From a virus: DNA of 34,965 bases. Below the pieces are notes generated by a model. That model was not told the DNA's origin. It did no database searches and saw only the letters and a program-made list of their open reading frames with translations. Shown piece after piece: positions 1 through 5,879 of the stretch. Within the stretch, counting starts at the first letter, position 1; every line of letters begins with the position of its first letter. A program made the translations under genes and the position numbers. The stretch covers positions 1 to 34,965 of the IMG/VR virus record IMGVR_UViG_3300044838_000030; one strand, given 5' to 3'.

Positions 1-114
1 TTCGCAGCTGTCGCGGCATCGCTGCATCACCACGAAACGTGAGCGCGCCTGGTAGGAATTCCAGCGTGCTTTCACCCTTCCCTTGCTGTTCAACGCACGC
101 GGCAAGGAAGTCAT
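1..114 (-). CDS. Partial small basic protein, cut by the window edge
   Basis: The reading frame starts with ATG at 114, overlapping the stop of the upstream minus-strand gene (ATGA), and stays open to base 1, giving 38 visible residues. It is rich in Arg, with a segment reading RSRFVVMQRCRDSC. That segment loosely resembles the start of an HNH nuclease (arginine-rich helix, then a first Cys), but the diagnostic part lies outside the window. The coupling overlap is the main reason to call it a gene. The function is not known. Confidence 0.5.
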   Translation of the reverse strand, partial: MTSLPRALNSKGRVKARWNSYQARSRFVVMQRCRDSCE

Positions 115-371
115 GCGGGTGATCTCTTGCGCCAGGCTCGTTCGCGCATGTCGTTGAGATGTCGCGTGTACTCGGCGTGAGCAGCCGCCTTGGTGTGGGC
201 CGGAAATCCGTTCCAGCCACAGTCACAGTGCGCTTGATAGGAAGGCTCCGTGTACTCGTAGAGACGGCCCTGCGCATGTCCGCGAACCTGATTGCCAGCG
301 GCCATGATCTCGCCATCCCGGTTCTCTCGCTTTCGTCTGTCGGATATGGGAGACAGCGGGGAGCGGTTCAC
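111..371 (-). CDS. Small Cys/His protein (zinc-finger-like)
   Basis: An 86-residue protein. The start chosen is GTG at 371, whose last bases overlap the TGA of the upstream gene (GTGA). An internal ATG at residue 23 is an alternative start. Around residues 47-72 it shows HCDCGW followed by spaced histidines (H-x-K-A-A-A-H...H), a CxC..H..H arrangement seen in small phage proteins that may bind zinc. The rest is polar and basic. It sits in the leftward operon with the annealing protein, so a role in DNA metabolism or host takeover is possible but unproven. Confidence 0.6.
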   Translation of the reverse strand: MNRSPLSPISDRRKRENRDGEIMAAGNQVRGHAQGRLYEYTEPSYQAHCDCGWNGFPAHTKAAAHAEYTRHLNDMRERAWRKRSPA

Positions 372-568
372 GTCTCGCGGCCTTCACAGATCGGGCAGAA
401 GTACGCCGAGGGGGTGACATGCCAGCCTCGGCGGTGGTGCGCCCGCTCCGCGTCCCCTGCTGTTTCATGGTGCTGCCCGCAGTCATGGCACACCAGACGG
501 CCCCACTTATCGTGAAACGGATCGTTGCGCGGGGGATCGGTGATTCGCGCACCCACTCGGGGGGTCAC
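368..568 (-). CDS. Small zinc-ribbon protein
   Basis: A 66-residue protein starting at GTG 568. It has two Cys pairs, CHDCGQHH in the middle and CPIC near the C-terminus, as expected for a four-cysteine zinc ribbon. AGGG lies about 12 bases upstream of the start. Its stop overlaps the start of the next gene at 371. No catalytic residues are visible. Such ribbons usually bind DNA or proteins; the specific role here is unknown. Confidence 0.6.
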   Translation of the reverse strand: MTPRVGARITDPPRNDPFHDKWGRLVCHDCGQHHETAGDAERAHHRRGWHVTPSAYFCPICEGRET

Positions 569-592
569 CGGGGATGCCCTGTCACGACCGCT

Positions 593-1015
593 TCACCGCA
601 CGCCGAGCTTGTTCTTCGCCACACGGAAGGGCAGCAGGCGATCAGCCGCCTCTCCCCCAGCACGGACGACAGCATTGGCAGCGGTCGCGTCCACGGTGAG
701 CTTGACTGCGTAGTTCACGTCGGGCAGTTCCTCCAGCGCGATGGACAGCAGCCTCTCGATCTGCTCCTTCCCGCCGCTGAAGGTGGCCTCGGCGTTCTTG
801 ATGAGCGCCGGCATGATTTGCGCCACGCCATCCCCATCCCACGACTGCCCGTCCGGCTGGTAGCCCAGCAGGCGTCCGTCAGCAAGACGGATCGGCCCGT
901 GACTGCCGACATGGGCGAGCACGATGGCGCGGGACTTCCAGTAGCGAGCGTGGTTCTCAGCCCAGTACTCGGCACTCTCCTGGACAAGCTCGGGGACGGC
1001 GAGATCGACGCTCAC
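593..1015 (-). CDS. Hypothetical protein of the recombination operon
   Basis: A 140-residue protein starting at GTG 1015, overlapping the stop of the upstream gene (GTGA). The N-terminal half contains GPIRLADGRLLGYQPDG and SWDGDG; the C-terminal half is helical with alternating Ala/Val. No family was recognised. Its position two genes downstream of the RAD52-like protein suggests a partner in recombination or DNA handling. A RecB-type nuclease was considered, but no clear catalytic Asp/Glu-x-Lys pair is visible. Confidence 0.65.
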   Translation of the reverse strand: MSVDLAVPELVQESAEYWAENHARYWKSRAIVLAHVGSHGPIRLADGRLLGYQPDGQSWDGDGVAQIMPALIKNAEATFSGGKEQIERLLSIALEELPDVNYAVKLTVDATAANAVVRAGGEAADRLLPFRVAKNKLGVR

Positions 1016-1287
1016 TTCTTCCGCCTGATGGGCTCGCGGAGTCGCTTGTGAGCGCGTAGCAGGCGCTCGATCTCGGCCATCTCAGTCTTGTCAGCGCGCA
1101 GTGCAGCAGCAAACTCGATCGCCATCTGCTGCCGTCTCGCCAGCCCCTCCTTCAAATGCGTATGGCGAAGGATCAGTTGCGCTTCGGCCTCGCGAACAGC
1201 GGAAGGTGAAGAGTCCGCGCCGTCTTCGGTCTGGTGTGGCTGAATGGGCGCGGACTCCGTAGAGAGGGGGCGAGTTTCTGTAGTCAT
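1012..1287 (-). CDS. Small helical, probably coiled-coil protein
   Basis: A 91-residue protein starting at ATG 1287, overlapping the end of the annealing-protein gene by ATGA. The N-terminal 30 residues are polar and probably disordered. From about residue 31 it is a continuous charged helix (EAEAQLILRHTHLKEGL...MAEIERLLRAHKRL) ending in a basic tail (REPIRRKK). This looks like a coiled coil with a nucleic-acid-binding tail. Translation is likely coupled to the upstream gene. The function is unknown; an accessory factor to the annealing protein is an inference from position only. Confidence 0.6.
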   Translation of the reverse strand: MTTETRPLSTESAPIQPHQTEDGADSSPSAVREAEAQLILRHTHLKEGLARRQQMAIEFAAALRADKTEMAEIERLLRAHKRLREPIRRKK

Positions 1288-2096
1288 GCGAACGGCACCG
1301 GAGTGTCGTCAAAGATCGGCTCAGGAATGGGGCCGGCGGATTCGGCCAGCTCGCGGTGCTTGCAGCCGCCGTCCTTCTCTCGCCAGTTCGTGCAGCAGAC
1401 AGCCGCGTGGTTGTTGTCCCAGGTGACGAGCTCGAGATCCCCGCCATCCTCAGGACAGACGCGACCCGTCGCCTCTCGGCTGAGCACCTTCACCTTTTGG
1501 GGAGTGGGCGCTGAGACTGAGGGGGAAGCCCCAGCGCCCGAAGAGGTGGCGCGATGGTTAGAGCCGTTCTCGTCGGCAGGGGGCGCGTCCTTGCGCCAGA
1601 GATCGAGCGCCACGCCGAAGCGCATCGCTGCGTTGCGGAGAGCGTCCCCGATCAGCTGCTTCTCGGCGTCGAACGCGCCGGCTGACACACTGCCGAAGCC
1701 GATCCGGGTGATCCCGCAGACGGTGAGCTTGATCCACAGCCCGATGGGTGCGCCCGCGCCGTTGGTGATCATCGCCGGCAGACCATCGGGCGCAAGCCCG
1801 AGCGGTTCCCAATTCCAGTTCGGATCGACGTCCAGCAGGCGCTCGGTGACGTCCGCGTGGCCGACGAAGTCGAGATGCATCGTCTTGGACGTCGCGTGCC
1901 ACCCGCCGCAGACGTTGCAGTGGCCCTTGTCGAGCTTCTTCCACTCCTCGTTGCTGATCGTCGGCTTCGGGAGCTTGCCGATCTTCTCAGGCGGGAACGG
2001 CTCCCGGAGCTTCGCTAGGCCAGCTCCAGGAGCAGTGTCCTTGAGCAACTGCGCGAAGTCCTCGGCGTCCGTCTCTCGGGTGGCAACGGCTGTCAT
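1284..2096 (-). CDS. RAD52/Sak-type single-strand annealing protein
   Basis: A 270-residue protein starting at ATG 2096. The core (about residues 72-170) has the pattern of phage RAD52-like annealing proteins: a VGHADVTERLLDVDPNW segment, WEPLG, a GLWIKLTV strand, and a helix reading KQLIGDALRNAAMRFGVALDLW. Such proteins coat single-stranded DNA and anneal complementary strands in phage recombination. A CxxC pair (CNVCGGWH) precedes the core. A Ser/Ala/Pro-rich linker leads to a C-terminal Cys/His cluster (CPEDGG...CC...CKH) that may form a second zinc site. It is coupled to both neighbours by 4-base overlaps. This is the best functional anchor of the leftward operon. Confidence 0.85.
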   Translation of the reverse strand: MTAVATRETDAEDFAQLLKDTAPGAGLAKLREPFPPEKIGKLPKPTISNEEWKKLDKGHCNVCGGWHATSKTMHLDFVGHADVTERLLDVDPNWNWEPLGLAPDGLPAMITNGAGAPIGLWIKLTVCGITRIGFGSVSAGAFDAEKQLIGDALRNAAMRFGVALDLWRKDAPPADENGSNHRATSSGAGASPSVSAPTPQKVKVLSREATGRVCPEDGGDLELVTWDNNHAAVCCTNWREKDGGCKHRELAESAGPIPEPIFDDTPVPFA

Positions 2097-2293
2097 TCGA
2101 CCTCCAGCCAGCGGACGCTGATCGACTTATCCAGAGCGACGATCTGCGGCCACGCATCATCCTTAGCTGCCTGCAAGAGACGCAACTGCAACTCACGCAT
2201 GGCGTCGCCAAGTCCTGGGGTGTAGCCGTCGCATGTCAGAACGAGGATCTTTGCGCCTGCGGGAGCCAGGATCTCGTGGGTCTGCTCGCTCAT
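2093..2293 (-). CDS. Small hypothetical protein
   Basis: A 66-residue protein with an ATG start at 2293 and an ATGA overlap with the annealing-protein gene. It has a predicted beta strand (AKILVLTCDG) followed by an amphipathic helix (AMRELQLRLLQAAKDDAWPQIVALD) and a final strand (ISVRWLEVE). No family was recognised. Placement and coupling make it a real gene; a function cannot be assigned. Confidence 0.6.
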   Translation of the reverse strand: MSEQTHEILAPAGAKILVLTCDGYTPGLGDAMRELQLRLLQAAKDDAWPQIVALDKSISVRWLEVE

Positions 2294-2418
2294 GACGCGT
2301 TCCCAGCGATCACGCCGACGATCACCACGATGAGCATCCCCAGCACGATCACCCCGAAGGCGGCGAGGTTCGTCCAGAAGGTGTCGTCGCTGTAGGACTC
2401 GTCACCCCAGGAAGCCAC
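2290..2418 (-). CDS. Single-pass membrane peptide, 42 aa
   Basis: GTG at 2418 shares one base with the TAG stop of the upstream gene and is preceded by a very strong Shine-Dalgarno stretch (GGGGGAGAGGAG), so this short start is preferred over longer upstream ones. The product has a polar N-terminus (SWGDESYSDDTFW) and one strongly hydrophobic helix (about residues 18-38, LAAFGVIVLGMLIVVIVGVI). It is probably inserted in the host membrane. Small phage membrane peptides of this kind can affect lysis timing or superinfection, but nothing here decides that. Confidence 0.6.
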   Translation of the reverse strand: MASWGDESYSDDTFWTNLAAFGVIVLGMLIVVIVGVIAGNAS

Positions 2419-2660
2419 TACTCCTCTCCCCCAAACCCGCTCGTCCCCTTGGCGAGCTCGCGCAACGTCTGCTCGCGCAGAACGACCGGCCCCCAGTGGC
2501 GCTGATGCGGCAGGGGCCACACCTCCCCCCGTCCCTTGACGAAGGCAGCGGCGCGGAACCAGTTCTCTGCGCCCCAGGCGAAGCCGATCGGTTCACCTGA
2601 GACGCGCAACTGGATGCGGTCGGCAGTCAGATCGAGGAGGGCTGTGGGGGTTGTGGACAT
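2418..2660 (-). CDS. Hypothetical protein, first gene of the leftward operon
   Basis: An 80-residue protein starting at ATG 2660. There is no Shine-Dalgarno; instead an extended -10 element (TGC-TAGGCT) ends six bases before the ATG, which implies a leaderless mRNA. The sequence is a mix of short strands (IQLRVSGEPIGFAWG, WGPVVLREQTLREL) without a recognised family. It leads the operon that includes the annealing protein. Confidence 0.65.
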   Translation of the reverse strand: MSTTPTALLDLTADRIQLRVSGEPIGFAWGAENWFRAAAFVKGRGEVWPLPHQRHWGPVVLREQTLRELAKGTSGFGGEE

Positions 2661-2675
2661 GATGTGAGCCTAGCA
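2661..2675 (-). promoter_or_regulatory. Leaderless extended -10 promoter, leftward
   Basis: Read on the minus strand, TGC (2675-2673) and TAGGCT (2672-2667) form an extended -10 hexamer. It is followed by exactly six bases and then the ATG at 2660. Transcription would start at or next to the A of the ATG. No convincing -35 is visible, as is common for extended -10 promoters. Confidence 0.55.
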
Positions 2676-2680
2676 CAAAC

Positions 2681-2710
2681 GCTACGCAGAAGTGCGTATT
2701 GGTGCTACGC
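2681..2710. promoter_or_regulatory. Operator region with three TACGC half-sites
   Basis: TACGCA-GAAG-TGCGTA (2683-2698) is a perfect 6-base inverted repeat with a 4-base spacer. A third half-site, TACGC, follows at 2706-2710 and makes a second inverted pair with the GCGTA at 2694-2698. The outer TAGCAC (2671-2676) and GTGCTA (2702-2707) carry the two -10 elements. This is a typical place for a repressor to control both divergent promoters; the XRE-type protein encoded next to it is the likely ligand. Confidence 0.55.
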
Positions 2711-2717
2711 TCTCGTG
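2703..2717 (+). promoter_or_regulatory. Leaderless extended -10 promoter, rightward
   Basis: TGC (2703-2705) plus TACGCT (2706-2711) is followed by six bases and the GTG at 2718. The geometry is identical to the leftward promoter and the surrounding bases are nearly the same (GTGCTAnGCT). The hexamer overlaps the third TACGC half-site, so a bound repressor would block it. Confidence 0.55.
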
Positions 2718-2918
2718 GTGAGCAAACTGGCCGACCTTCGTGCTGCTCGGGGACTGACGCAGAAGGAACTAGCGCAGCGTGTCAGCGCATCTGAGCGGGC
2801 CGTCCAGGGCTGGGAATATGGCGACGTCCCGCGGACGATCTACCAGGAGAAGCTCGCCAAGGTGCTTCGGGTTCCTGTCGCCGAACTCGGGTTCAACGGA
2901 GACACGCCCCTGGTGTGA
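2718..2918 (+). CDS. XRE/Cro-type helix-turn-helix regulator
   Basis: A 66-residue protein. The start is placed at GTG 2718 because a -10 hexamer ends six bases before it and because the domain begins right there (SKLADLRAARGLTQKELAQRV). It has the classic helix-turn-helix pattern: LTQKELAQ, then SASERAVQGWE as the recognition helix, then KLAKVLRVPVAELG. At this size it is essentially one DNA-binding domain with no dimerisation or cleavage domain, as in Cro-like proteins. It sits between two promoter regions that share YTACGC half-sites and probably regulates both. An alternative start at 2715 would add one residue. Confidence 0.8.
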   Translation: MSKLADLRAARGLTQKELAQRVSASERAVQGWEYGDVPRTIYQEKLAKVLRVPVAELGFNGDTPLV

Positions 2919-2924
2919 TACCCC

Positions 2925-2953
2925 GTGACATCCTGACACGAGGAGCGTAGGAT
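2925..2953 (+). promoter_or_regulatory. Putative early rightward promoter
   Basis: GTGACA (2925-2930, five of six bases of the -35 consensus), a 17-base spacer, and TAGGAT (2948-2953, TAnnAT type). It lies just downstream of the regulator gene and would drive the small-protein operon beginning at 3043. Confidence 0.5.
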
Positions 2954-2964
2954 TCCACCTACGT
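2945..2964. promoter_or_regulatory. Operator-like inverted repeat over the early -10
   Basis: CGTAGG-ATTCCA-CCTACG (2946-2963) is a perfect 6-base inverted repeat and covers the TAGGAT -10. Its half-site CCTACGC/CCTACGT matches the TACGC half-sites of the divergent region at 2681-2710, suggesting the same regulator binds both places. Confidence 0.5.
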
Positions 2965-2983
2965 TGACCAGATTAAATGCCGA

Positions 2984-3008
2984 GGCCGCCAGCTCGACAC
3001 TGACGGCC
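2984..3008 (+). other. Stem-loop in the early leader
   Basis: GGCCGCCAG and CTGACGGCC can pair over nine positions with one mismatch around a 7-base loop. There is no run of T after it, so a simple intrinsic terminator is unlikely. A leader attenuator or mRNA-stability element is possible. Confidence 0.35.
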
Positions 3009-3042
3009 TAGAAGCAAAACCACTCCGCCCTAGGAGAGATTG

Positions 3043-3288
3043 ATGGACGCATCCTATATCACTGAACCGGAGGTGCGCAAGAGTGCGCCTTCGGCGGTAT
3101 CATCCGAGCCGACAGCGACACCCCTGCGAAGCCCTCGGCGGCAGGCGCAACCGGGTCGTAACGCGTCAAAGTGCTCAGAGTATGCATTATCAGGAGCACG
3201 AGTCACGGCTCGGTTGCAACAAACCGATCTCAAGGTCTCGAATAATCTTTATTATCGCGATCTTGTCGCGCCGCGGTCGCAGACGTGA
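3043..3288 (+). CDS. Uncertain small ORF at the head of the early operon
   Basis: An 81-residue frame starting at ATG 3043, with a very good Shine-Dalgarno (AGGAGA seven bases upstream) and an end overlapping the next start by GTGA. Against it, the protein is of low complexity (Ser/Arg/Pro/Ala-rich), has no recognisable fold, and its 3' part runs through an AT-rich, palindrome-bearing stretch (3242-3270) that looks like a promoter. It could be a true leader-type gene or an open frame over regulatory DNA. Confidence 0.4.
   Translation: MDASYITEPEVRKSAPSAVSSEPTATPLRSPRRQAQPGRNASKCSEYALSGARVTARLQQTDLKVSNNLYYRDLVAPRSQT
3242..3270 (+). promoter_or_regulatory. AT-rich promoter/operator candidate
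   Basis: In GC-rich surroundings, ATAAT-CTTT-ATTAT (3242-3255) and CGCGA-TCTTG-TCGCG (3256-3270) are two adjacent perfect inverted repeats. TATTAT (3250-3255) is a near-consensus -10, 30 bases before the GTG at 3285. No good -35 at 16-18 bases was found. A second promoter for the small-protein operon, with an operator, is the likeliest reading. Confidence 0.4.
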
Positions 3289-3560
3289 GTGCCGTCGACG
3301 CCCGTTCGCTCGCCAAGATCCTCCAGCTCCGCAAGGACGTCCCCTGGGTTGGCGACACGCTCAGTCCTGCGGATATGGAGCGGAGTTACCACGCCCTGAC
3401 GTCCCTGACTTTGGCCTTCGCCCTCTACGCAGACATCAACGGGGCTCAACTACCGGACCTGATGCTGGCGGCCCTGCAGGCTCAGGACGGACGCTCGACC
3501 ACTGAGGGGATCGACCAGGGCGTCGTGGCCGTGTTGCGCAAGCTCGGGTTTGAGCGATGA
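3285..3560 (+). CDS. Hypothetical helical protein
   Basis: A 91-residue protein starting at GTG 3285 and ending in a 4-base ATGA overlap with the next gene. Mostly helical: SAVDARSLAKILQLRKDV, then a hydrophobic helix (YHALTSLTLAFALYADI) and another (LPDLMLAALQAQ), ending GVVAVLRKLGFER. There are no cysteines, unlike most of its neighbours. The codon pattern looks genuine. Function not recognised. Confidence 0.65.
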   Translation: MSAVDARSLAKILQLRKDVPWVGDTLSPADMERSYHALTSLTLAFALYADINGAQLPDLMLAALQAQDGRSTTEGIDQGVVAVLRKLGFER

Positions 3561-3826
3561 ACCGGCGCGAGCCAATCACTGGCTGGGAAGGGGTGAAGCT
3601 GTACTGGCAGCCGACCAGCATCAGAGACAGCAAGGGACGGCTGCTGCTGGCCGAATGGAGTCGCGTCTGGTATGGCAACGACCCCAATCTAGCGACGGTC
3701 CCTCACGGCAGCTATAGCACCTACACGAACTATCGCTGCCGCTGTCCTGACTGCAAGGCCGTCGCCAAGATTGTCAATCGCAACGTGCGTCTACGGCGCG
3801 AAGCACGACTCAAGGCGCAGGCGTGA
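3557..3826 (+). CDS. Small CRC..C protein of actinophage type
   Basis: An 89-residue protein with an ATG overlapping the previous stop. The C-terminal half has HGSYSTYTNYRCRCPDCKAVAKIVNR followed by Arg-rich residues. This HGx...Y...CRC..C..A pattern recurs in small proteins of phages of Actinobacteria and probably binds a metal and nucleic acid. The N-terminal half (WEGVKLYWQPTSIRDSKGRLLLAEWSRVWYG) may be a separate beta-rich part. Function unknown. Confidence 0.65.
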   Translation: MNRREPITGWEGVKLYWQPTSIRDSKGRLLLAEWSRVWYGNDPNLATVPHGSYSTYTNYRCRCPDCKAVAKIVNRNVRLRREARLKAQA

Positions 3827-3996
3827 AGCCCCGCCACTTCAGGTACTGGTGGGTACGCCGGCACCAGCCGAAGGATGAGCGAGGACGCTTCGCCAAGGGG
3901 TGGCTCTTGTGGAAGCGTGAATGGCTCGATGGCGACTCTCGCTGGGTTTTCTACCCGCAGCACGAGCCAGACTGCTGGCCGGGGCCACGCTGGTGA
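3823..3996 (+). CDS. Small Trp/Arg-rich protein, 57 aa
   Basis: GTG 3823 overlaps the previous TGA, and the stop at 3994-3996 overlaps the next GTG (3993), so both junctions have the GTGA form used throughout this operon. The product is unusually rich in Trp and Arg (FRYWWVRRH..., GWLLWKREW, SRWVFYP) with a single Cys. No family recognised. The double coupling is the main support. Confidence 0.55.
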   Translation: MKPRHFRYWWVRRHQPKDERGRFAKGWLLWKREWLDGDSRWVFYPQHEPDCWPGPRW

Positions 3997-4343
3997 GCGA
4001 CCGTATCGTCAAGGAAGGCTGGTGCAAGCAATGCTCTCGCTCCGACATCGGCGTGTCGTGGCATCCAGCCTCACGCGCCTGGTACTGCACCGATTGCTGG
4101 CCTGCGCTTCGAGAGAACAAGCAGCAAGAGAAGCGGGAGTCGAAGATCCCCACCGAGCGCGAGTTGTCGCGACTGCGCGACACGCTCTATGGCATCCGCA
4201 TCGAGGACGATCCGCACGAGCCTGAGCACTCGGCGAGCTTCGTCGTTATCTGTCCGGAGCATGGCGTCATTGGCGACGATCTCTGGCTCACGCCGGCCCG
4301 TCAGCTCCGCGACAACCACGAGTTGGAGCATCCGGTTGCCTAG
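3993..4343 (+). CDS. Zinc-finger protein
   Basis: A 116-residue protein starting at GTG 3993. Two CxxC pairs near the N-terminus (CKQC at about 12-15 and CTDC at about 34-37) form a clear four-Cys zinc ribbon. A charged helix follows (REN..QEKRESKIPTERELSRLRD), then a C-terminal part with CPEHGVIGDDLWLTP and a final His-rich tail. It may recruit partners or bind DNA. Specific role unknown. Confidence 0.65.
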   Translation: MSDRIVKEGWCKQCSRSDIGVSWHPASRAWYCTDCWPALRENKQQEKRESKIPTERELSRLRDTLYGIRIEDDPHEPEHSASFVVICPEHGVIGDDLWLTPARQLRDNHELEHPVA

Positions 4344-4344
4344 C

Positions 4345-4527
4345 GTGCGCTCGTCGCAGAGCGCAGCTCGGCTCGTCTGCGCGGCATGCGGTGGCGCTCT
4401 CAACAGGCAGGGACGTTGCCTGAATCGTCTGTGTCGGCTCGCCATGCCACGTCCACGCTCATACAGAGAGATTGCCGACGAGGCAGCGTTGCGTTTAAGG
4501 GAGCGCCAATCGCACCAAACATCGTGA
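4345..4527 (+). CDS. Zinc-ribbon protein, 60 aa
   Basis: The start is taken at GTG 4345, one base after the previous stop. It carries CAACGG and CLNRLC, that is two Cys pairs 12 residues apart, followed by PRPRSYREIADEAALRLRERQ, a basic helix. The stop overlaps the next GTG at 4524. A very small nucleic-acid-binding protein is likely; function unknown. Confidence 0.55.
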   Translation: MRSSQSAARLVCAACGGALNRQGRCLNRLCRLAMPRPRSYREIADEAALRLRERQSHQTS

Positions 4528-4595
4528 CGCGTTGTGGGGTGGAGTACTTCGTACGAGCCAATCACGCAGGCAAGCGCTACACAACGTACGGCTGA
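4524..4595 (+). CDS. Micro-ORF, 23 aa
   Basis: GTG 4524 overlaps the TGA of the previous gene, and its stop shares one base with the next ATG (TGATG). The peptide reads as a small basic, aromatic sequence ending GKRYTTYG. It is short enough to be chance. The overlaps at both ends are the only support; it may act only to couple translation. Confidence 0.35.
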   Translation: MTRCGVEYFVRANHAGKRYTTYG

Positions 4596-4714
4596 TGATA
4601 AAAACTGACGACGGTAGGGCCAAGCGCTGGCGGCGACGGTGGCATTGGGGACTTGCACAGACGTTCGGTTGTCATCCCCCCAGCAAAGCGTCTAAGGTGC
4701 CCGGTTGTGACTAG
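4595..4714 (+). CDS. Small basic protein, 39 aa
   Basis: The ATG at 4595 shares a base with the previous stop. The N-terminal half is strongly basic and Trp-rich (KRWRRRWHWGL), suggesting nucleic-acid or membrane contact. The C-terminal half has two isolated Cys. No family recognised. Confidence 0.4.
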   Translation: MIKTDDGRAKRWRRRWHWGLAQTFGCHPPSKASKVPGCD

Positions 4715-4733
4715 GACATCAGCAGGTGATGGC

Positions 4734-4928
4734 ATGGGTGAGCGTGCGGCTACCGTTGAGGAGTTTGAAGAGCAATACGCTCAACGCTCCGGTGTGACGG
4801 TCGAGTGGTTGCATGAAAACGGGCGCTATGGCGCTCCCTGTGACTGCGGGGATGATGCCTGCGAGGGGTTCCAGATGGCCCGCTACGTAGACGAGAACGA
4901 CAACCGCATCCCATTCGTGCGGCCATGA
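4734..4928 (+). CDS. Small acidic CDCG protein
   Basis: The start is placed at ATG 4734 because AGGTGA lies seven bases upstream; an earlier GTG at 4707 is possible. The 64-residue product has a helical acidic N-terminus (AATVEEFEEQYAQRSGVTVEWLHENG) and a Cys cluster PCDCGDDACEGFQM that could hold a metal. It ends in ATGA overlap with the next gene. Function unknown. Confidence 0.6.
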   Translation: MGERAATVEEFEEQYAQRSGVTVEWLHENGRYGAPCDCGDDACEGFQMARYVDENDNRIPFVRP

Positions 4929-5470
4929 GCACCTACCTAGCGGCACCCGTCGTCACGACAGTCGACGCTCCGCACATCGTTGTCAGTCCCGGATGGCTGC
5001 GACTGGCTGACGCTGTGCTTCCGCATCAACCAGCAGAGGGTGGGTGTAAATGCGGCTGGCGGATTAGCGACTATGACTGGCCTGTATGGGGCGACAAGAC
5101 CGAGGCCGAACGCTGGGTCGAACACGTTCGACAGGAGGCGACGAGAGCATTACCGCCTACCGAGGCGGTTTACATCTATGACGGCGACGGTGTTCAGCAT
5201 GTCCTGTCCACAGATAGCGTCGTCGTCCATCATCTGTTCCATTGGCCCGGCATGCAGTCCTGTCGCGAGGACTTTGCTGCCTTTCGTGGCGCATACAACC
5301 TGCCTGACTGGCAACCCCCCGCCCTGCGACCGAATGAGGTGAGTACCACTCGGCTGACATGCCCTGAGGCGGGATGCCGCGATCCGCATTGCCTCGGCGG
5401 ACATTTCACCTTCTCAATGGAGGACGTGGTCCGCGCCGCCCACGCATCAGGAGAGGCAGATGCCATCTAA
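4925..5470 (+). CDS. Hypothetical Cys/His-rich protein
   Basis: A 181-residue protein, the largest of this early cluster apart from the ParB-like one. It has CKCGWRISDYDW (about residues 41-52), a helix with WVEHVRQEATRAL, then VVVHHLFHW, and a C-terminal cluster CPEAGCRDPHCLGGHF that could bind zinc (C-x4-C-x4-C-x3-H). The first part resembles the CxC.W zinc motif of the protein at 111-371. It overlaps the following HTH gene by 11 bases. No enzyme family recognised. Confidence 0.6.
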   Translation: MSTYLAAPVVTTVDAPHIVVSPGWLRLADAVLPHQPAEGGCKCGWRISDYDWPVWGDKTEAERWVEHVRQEATRALPPTEAVYIYDGDGVQHVLSTDSVVVHHLFHWPGMQSCREDFAAFRGAYNLPDWQPPALRPNEVSTTRLTCPEAGCRDPHCLGGHFTFSMEDVVRAAHASGEADAI

Positions 5471-5795
5471 GCGCCCGTCCTCCTCTCCCCTGCTGACAGT
5501 TCCCGAGCTGGCCAAGGCCTTGGGAGTGTCGGATCAGACGGTACGCAGGTGGCACCGCACCGGCAAGGTACGGGCCACGCTGAATGAGCAGGGCTGGCCG
5601 ATGCTGCGCCTGGCCGACGTCCCCGAGCACCTGCTGGAAGCGACGAAGAAACTCTCCGGGAAGCGGTACCCCAAAGCAGAGCACGTCGATGCCACGGTGG
5701 AGCACCTTGCAGAGATCGCCTACCTACGCACCCAGTTGGAGAAGGCGCTAGCAATCATCGCCACGCTGAGCGACGGGGAAGCCAACGGTGGCTGA
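5460..5795 (+). CDS. MerR/excisionase-like helix-turn-helix DNA-binding protein
   Basis: A 111-residue protein starting at ATG 5460 with AGGAGAGG just upstream. Residues 12-45 match the excisionase-type winged helix: LLTVPELAKALGVSDQTVRRWHRTGKV, where the first helix and the VRRWHR recognition helix are clear. The C-terminal half is a long helix (AEHVDATVEHLAEIAYLRTQLEKALAIIATL), probably a dimerising coiled coil. Such proteins act as transcription regulators or as DNA-bending excision factors. No integrase is visible here to favour the latter. Confidence 0.75.
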   Translation: MPSKRPSSSPLLTVPELAKALGVSDQTVRRWHRTGKVRATLNEQGWPMLRLADVPEHLLEATKKLSGKRYPKAEHVDATVEHLAEIAYLRTQLEKALAIIATLSDGEANGG

Positions 5796-5879
5796 ATGAG
5801 TAGCCAAGTTATCTTCGACGTCGTTCTGGCGGTTGTCGTGCTCTGTGCTTGGGGAGCCATTCTCGCGCATCGCCACTGA
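5796..5879 (+). CDS. Membrane micro-protein, 27 aa
   Basis: ATG 5796 directly follows the previous TGA. Nearly the whole peptide is one hydrophobic helix (VIFDVVLAVVVLCAWGAILA) with a short His/Arg tail, so it should sit in the membrane. It resembles the small membrane peptides at 2290-2418 and 7540-7650. The function is unknown. Confidence 0.45.
   Translation: MSSQVIFDVVLAVVVLCAWGAILAHRH

Noticed and set aside
419-2121. Long plus-strand open frames opposite the leftward operon (419-1051, 1234-2121)
   Set aside because: Low-complexity Arg/Ser/Pro-rich translations with no domains; the minus strand has a RAD52-like core and 4-base overlaps throughout.
5460-5795. Integration module (excisionase with attP)
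   Set aside because: The HTH protein resembles excisionases, but no integrase or attachment-site core was recognised in the window.
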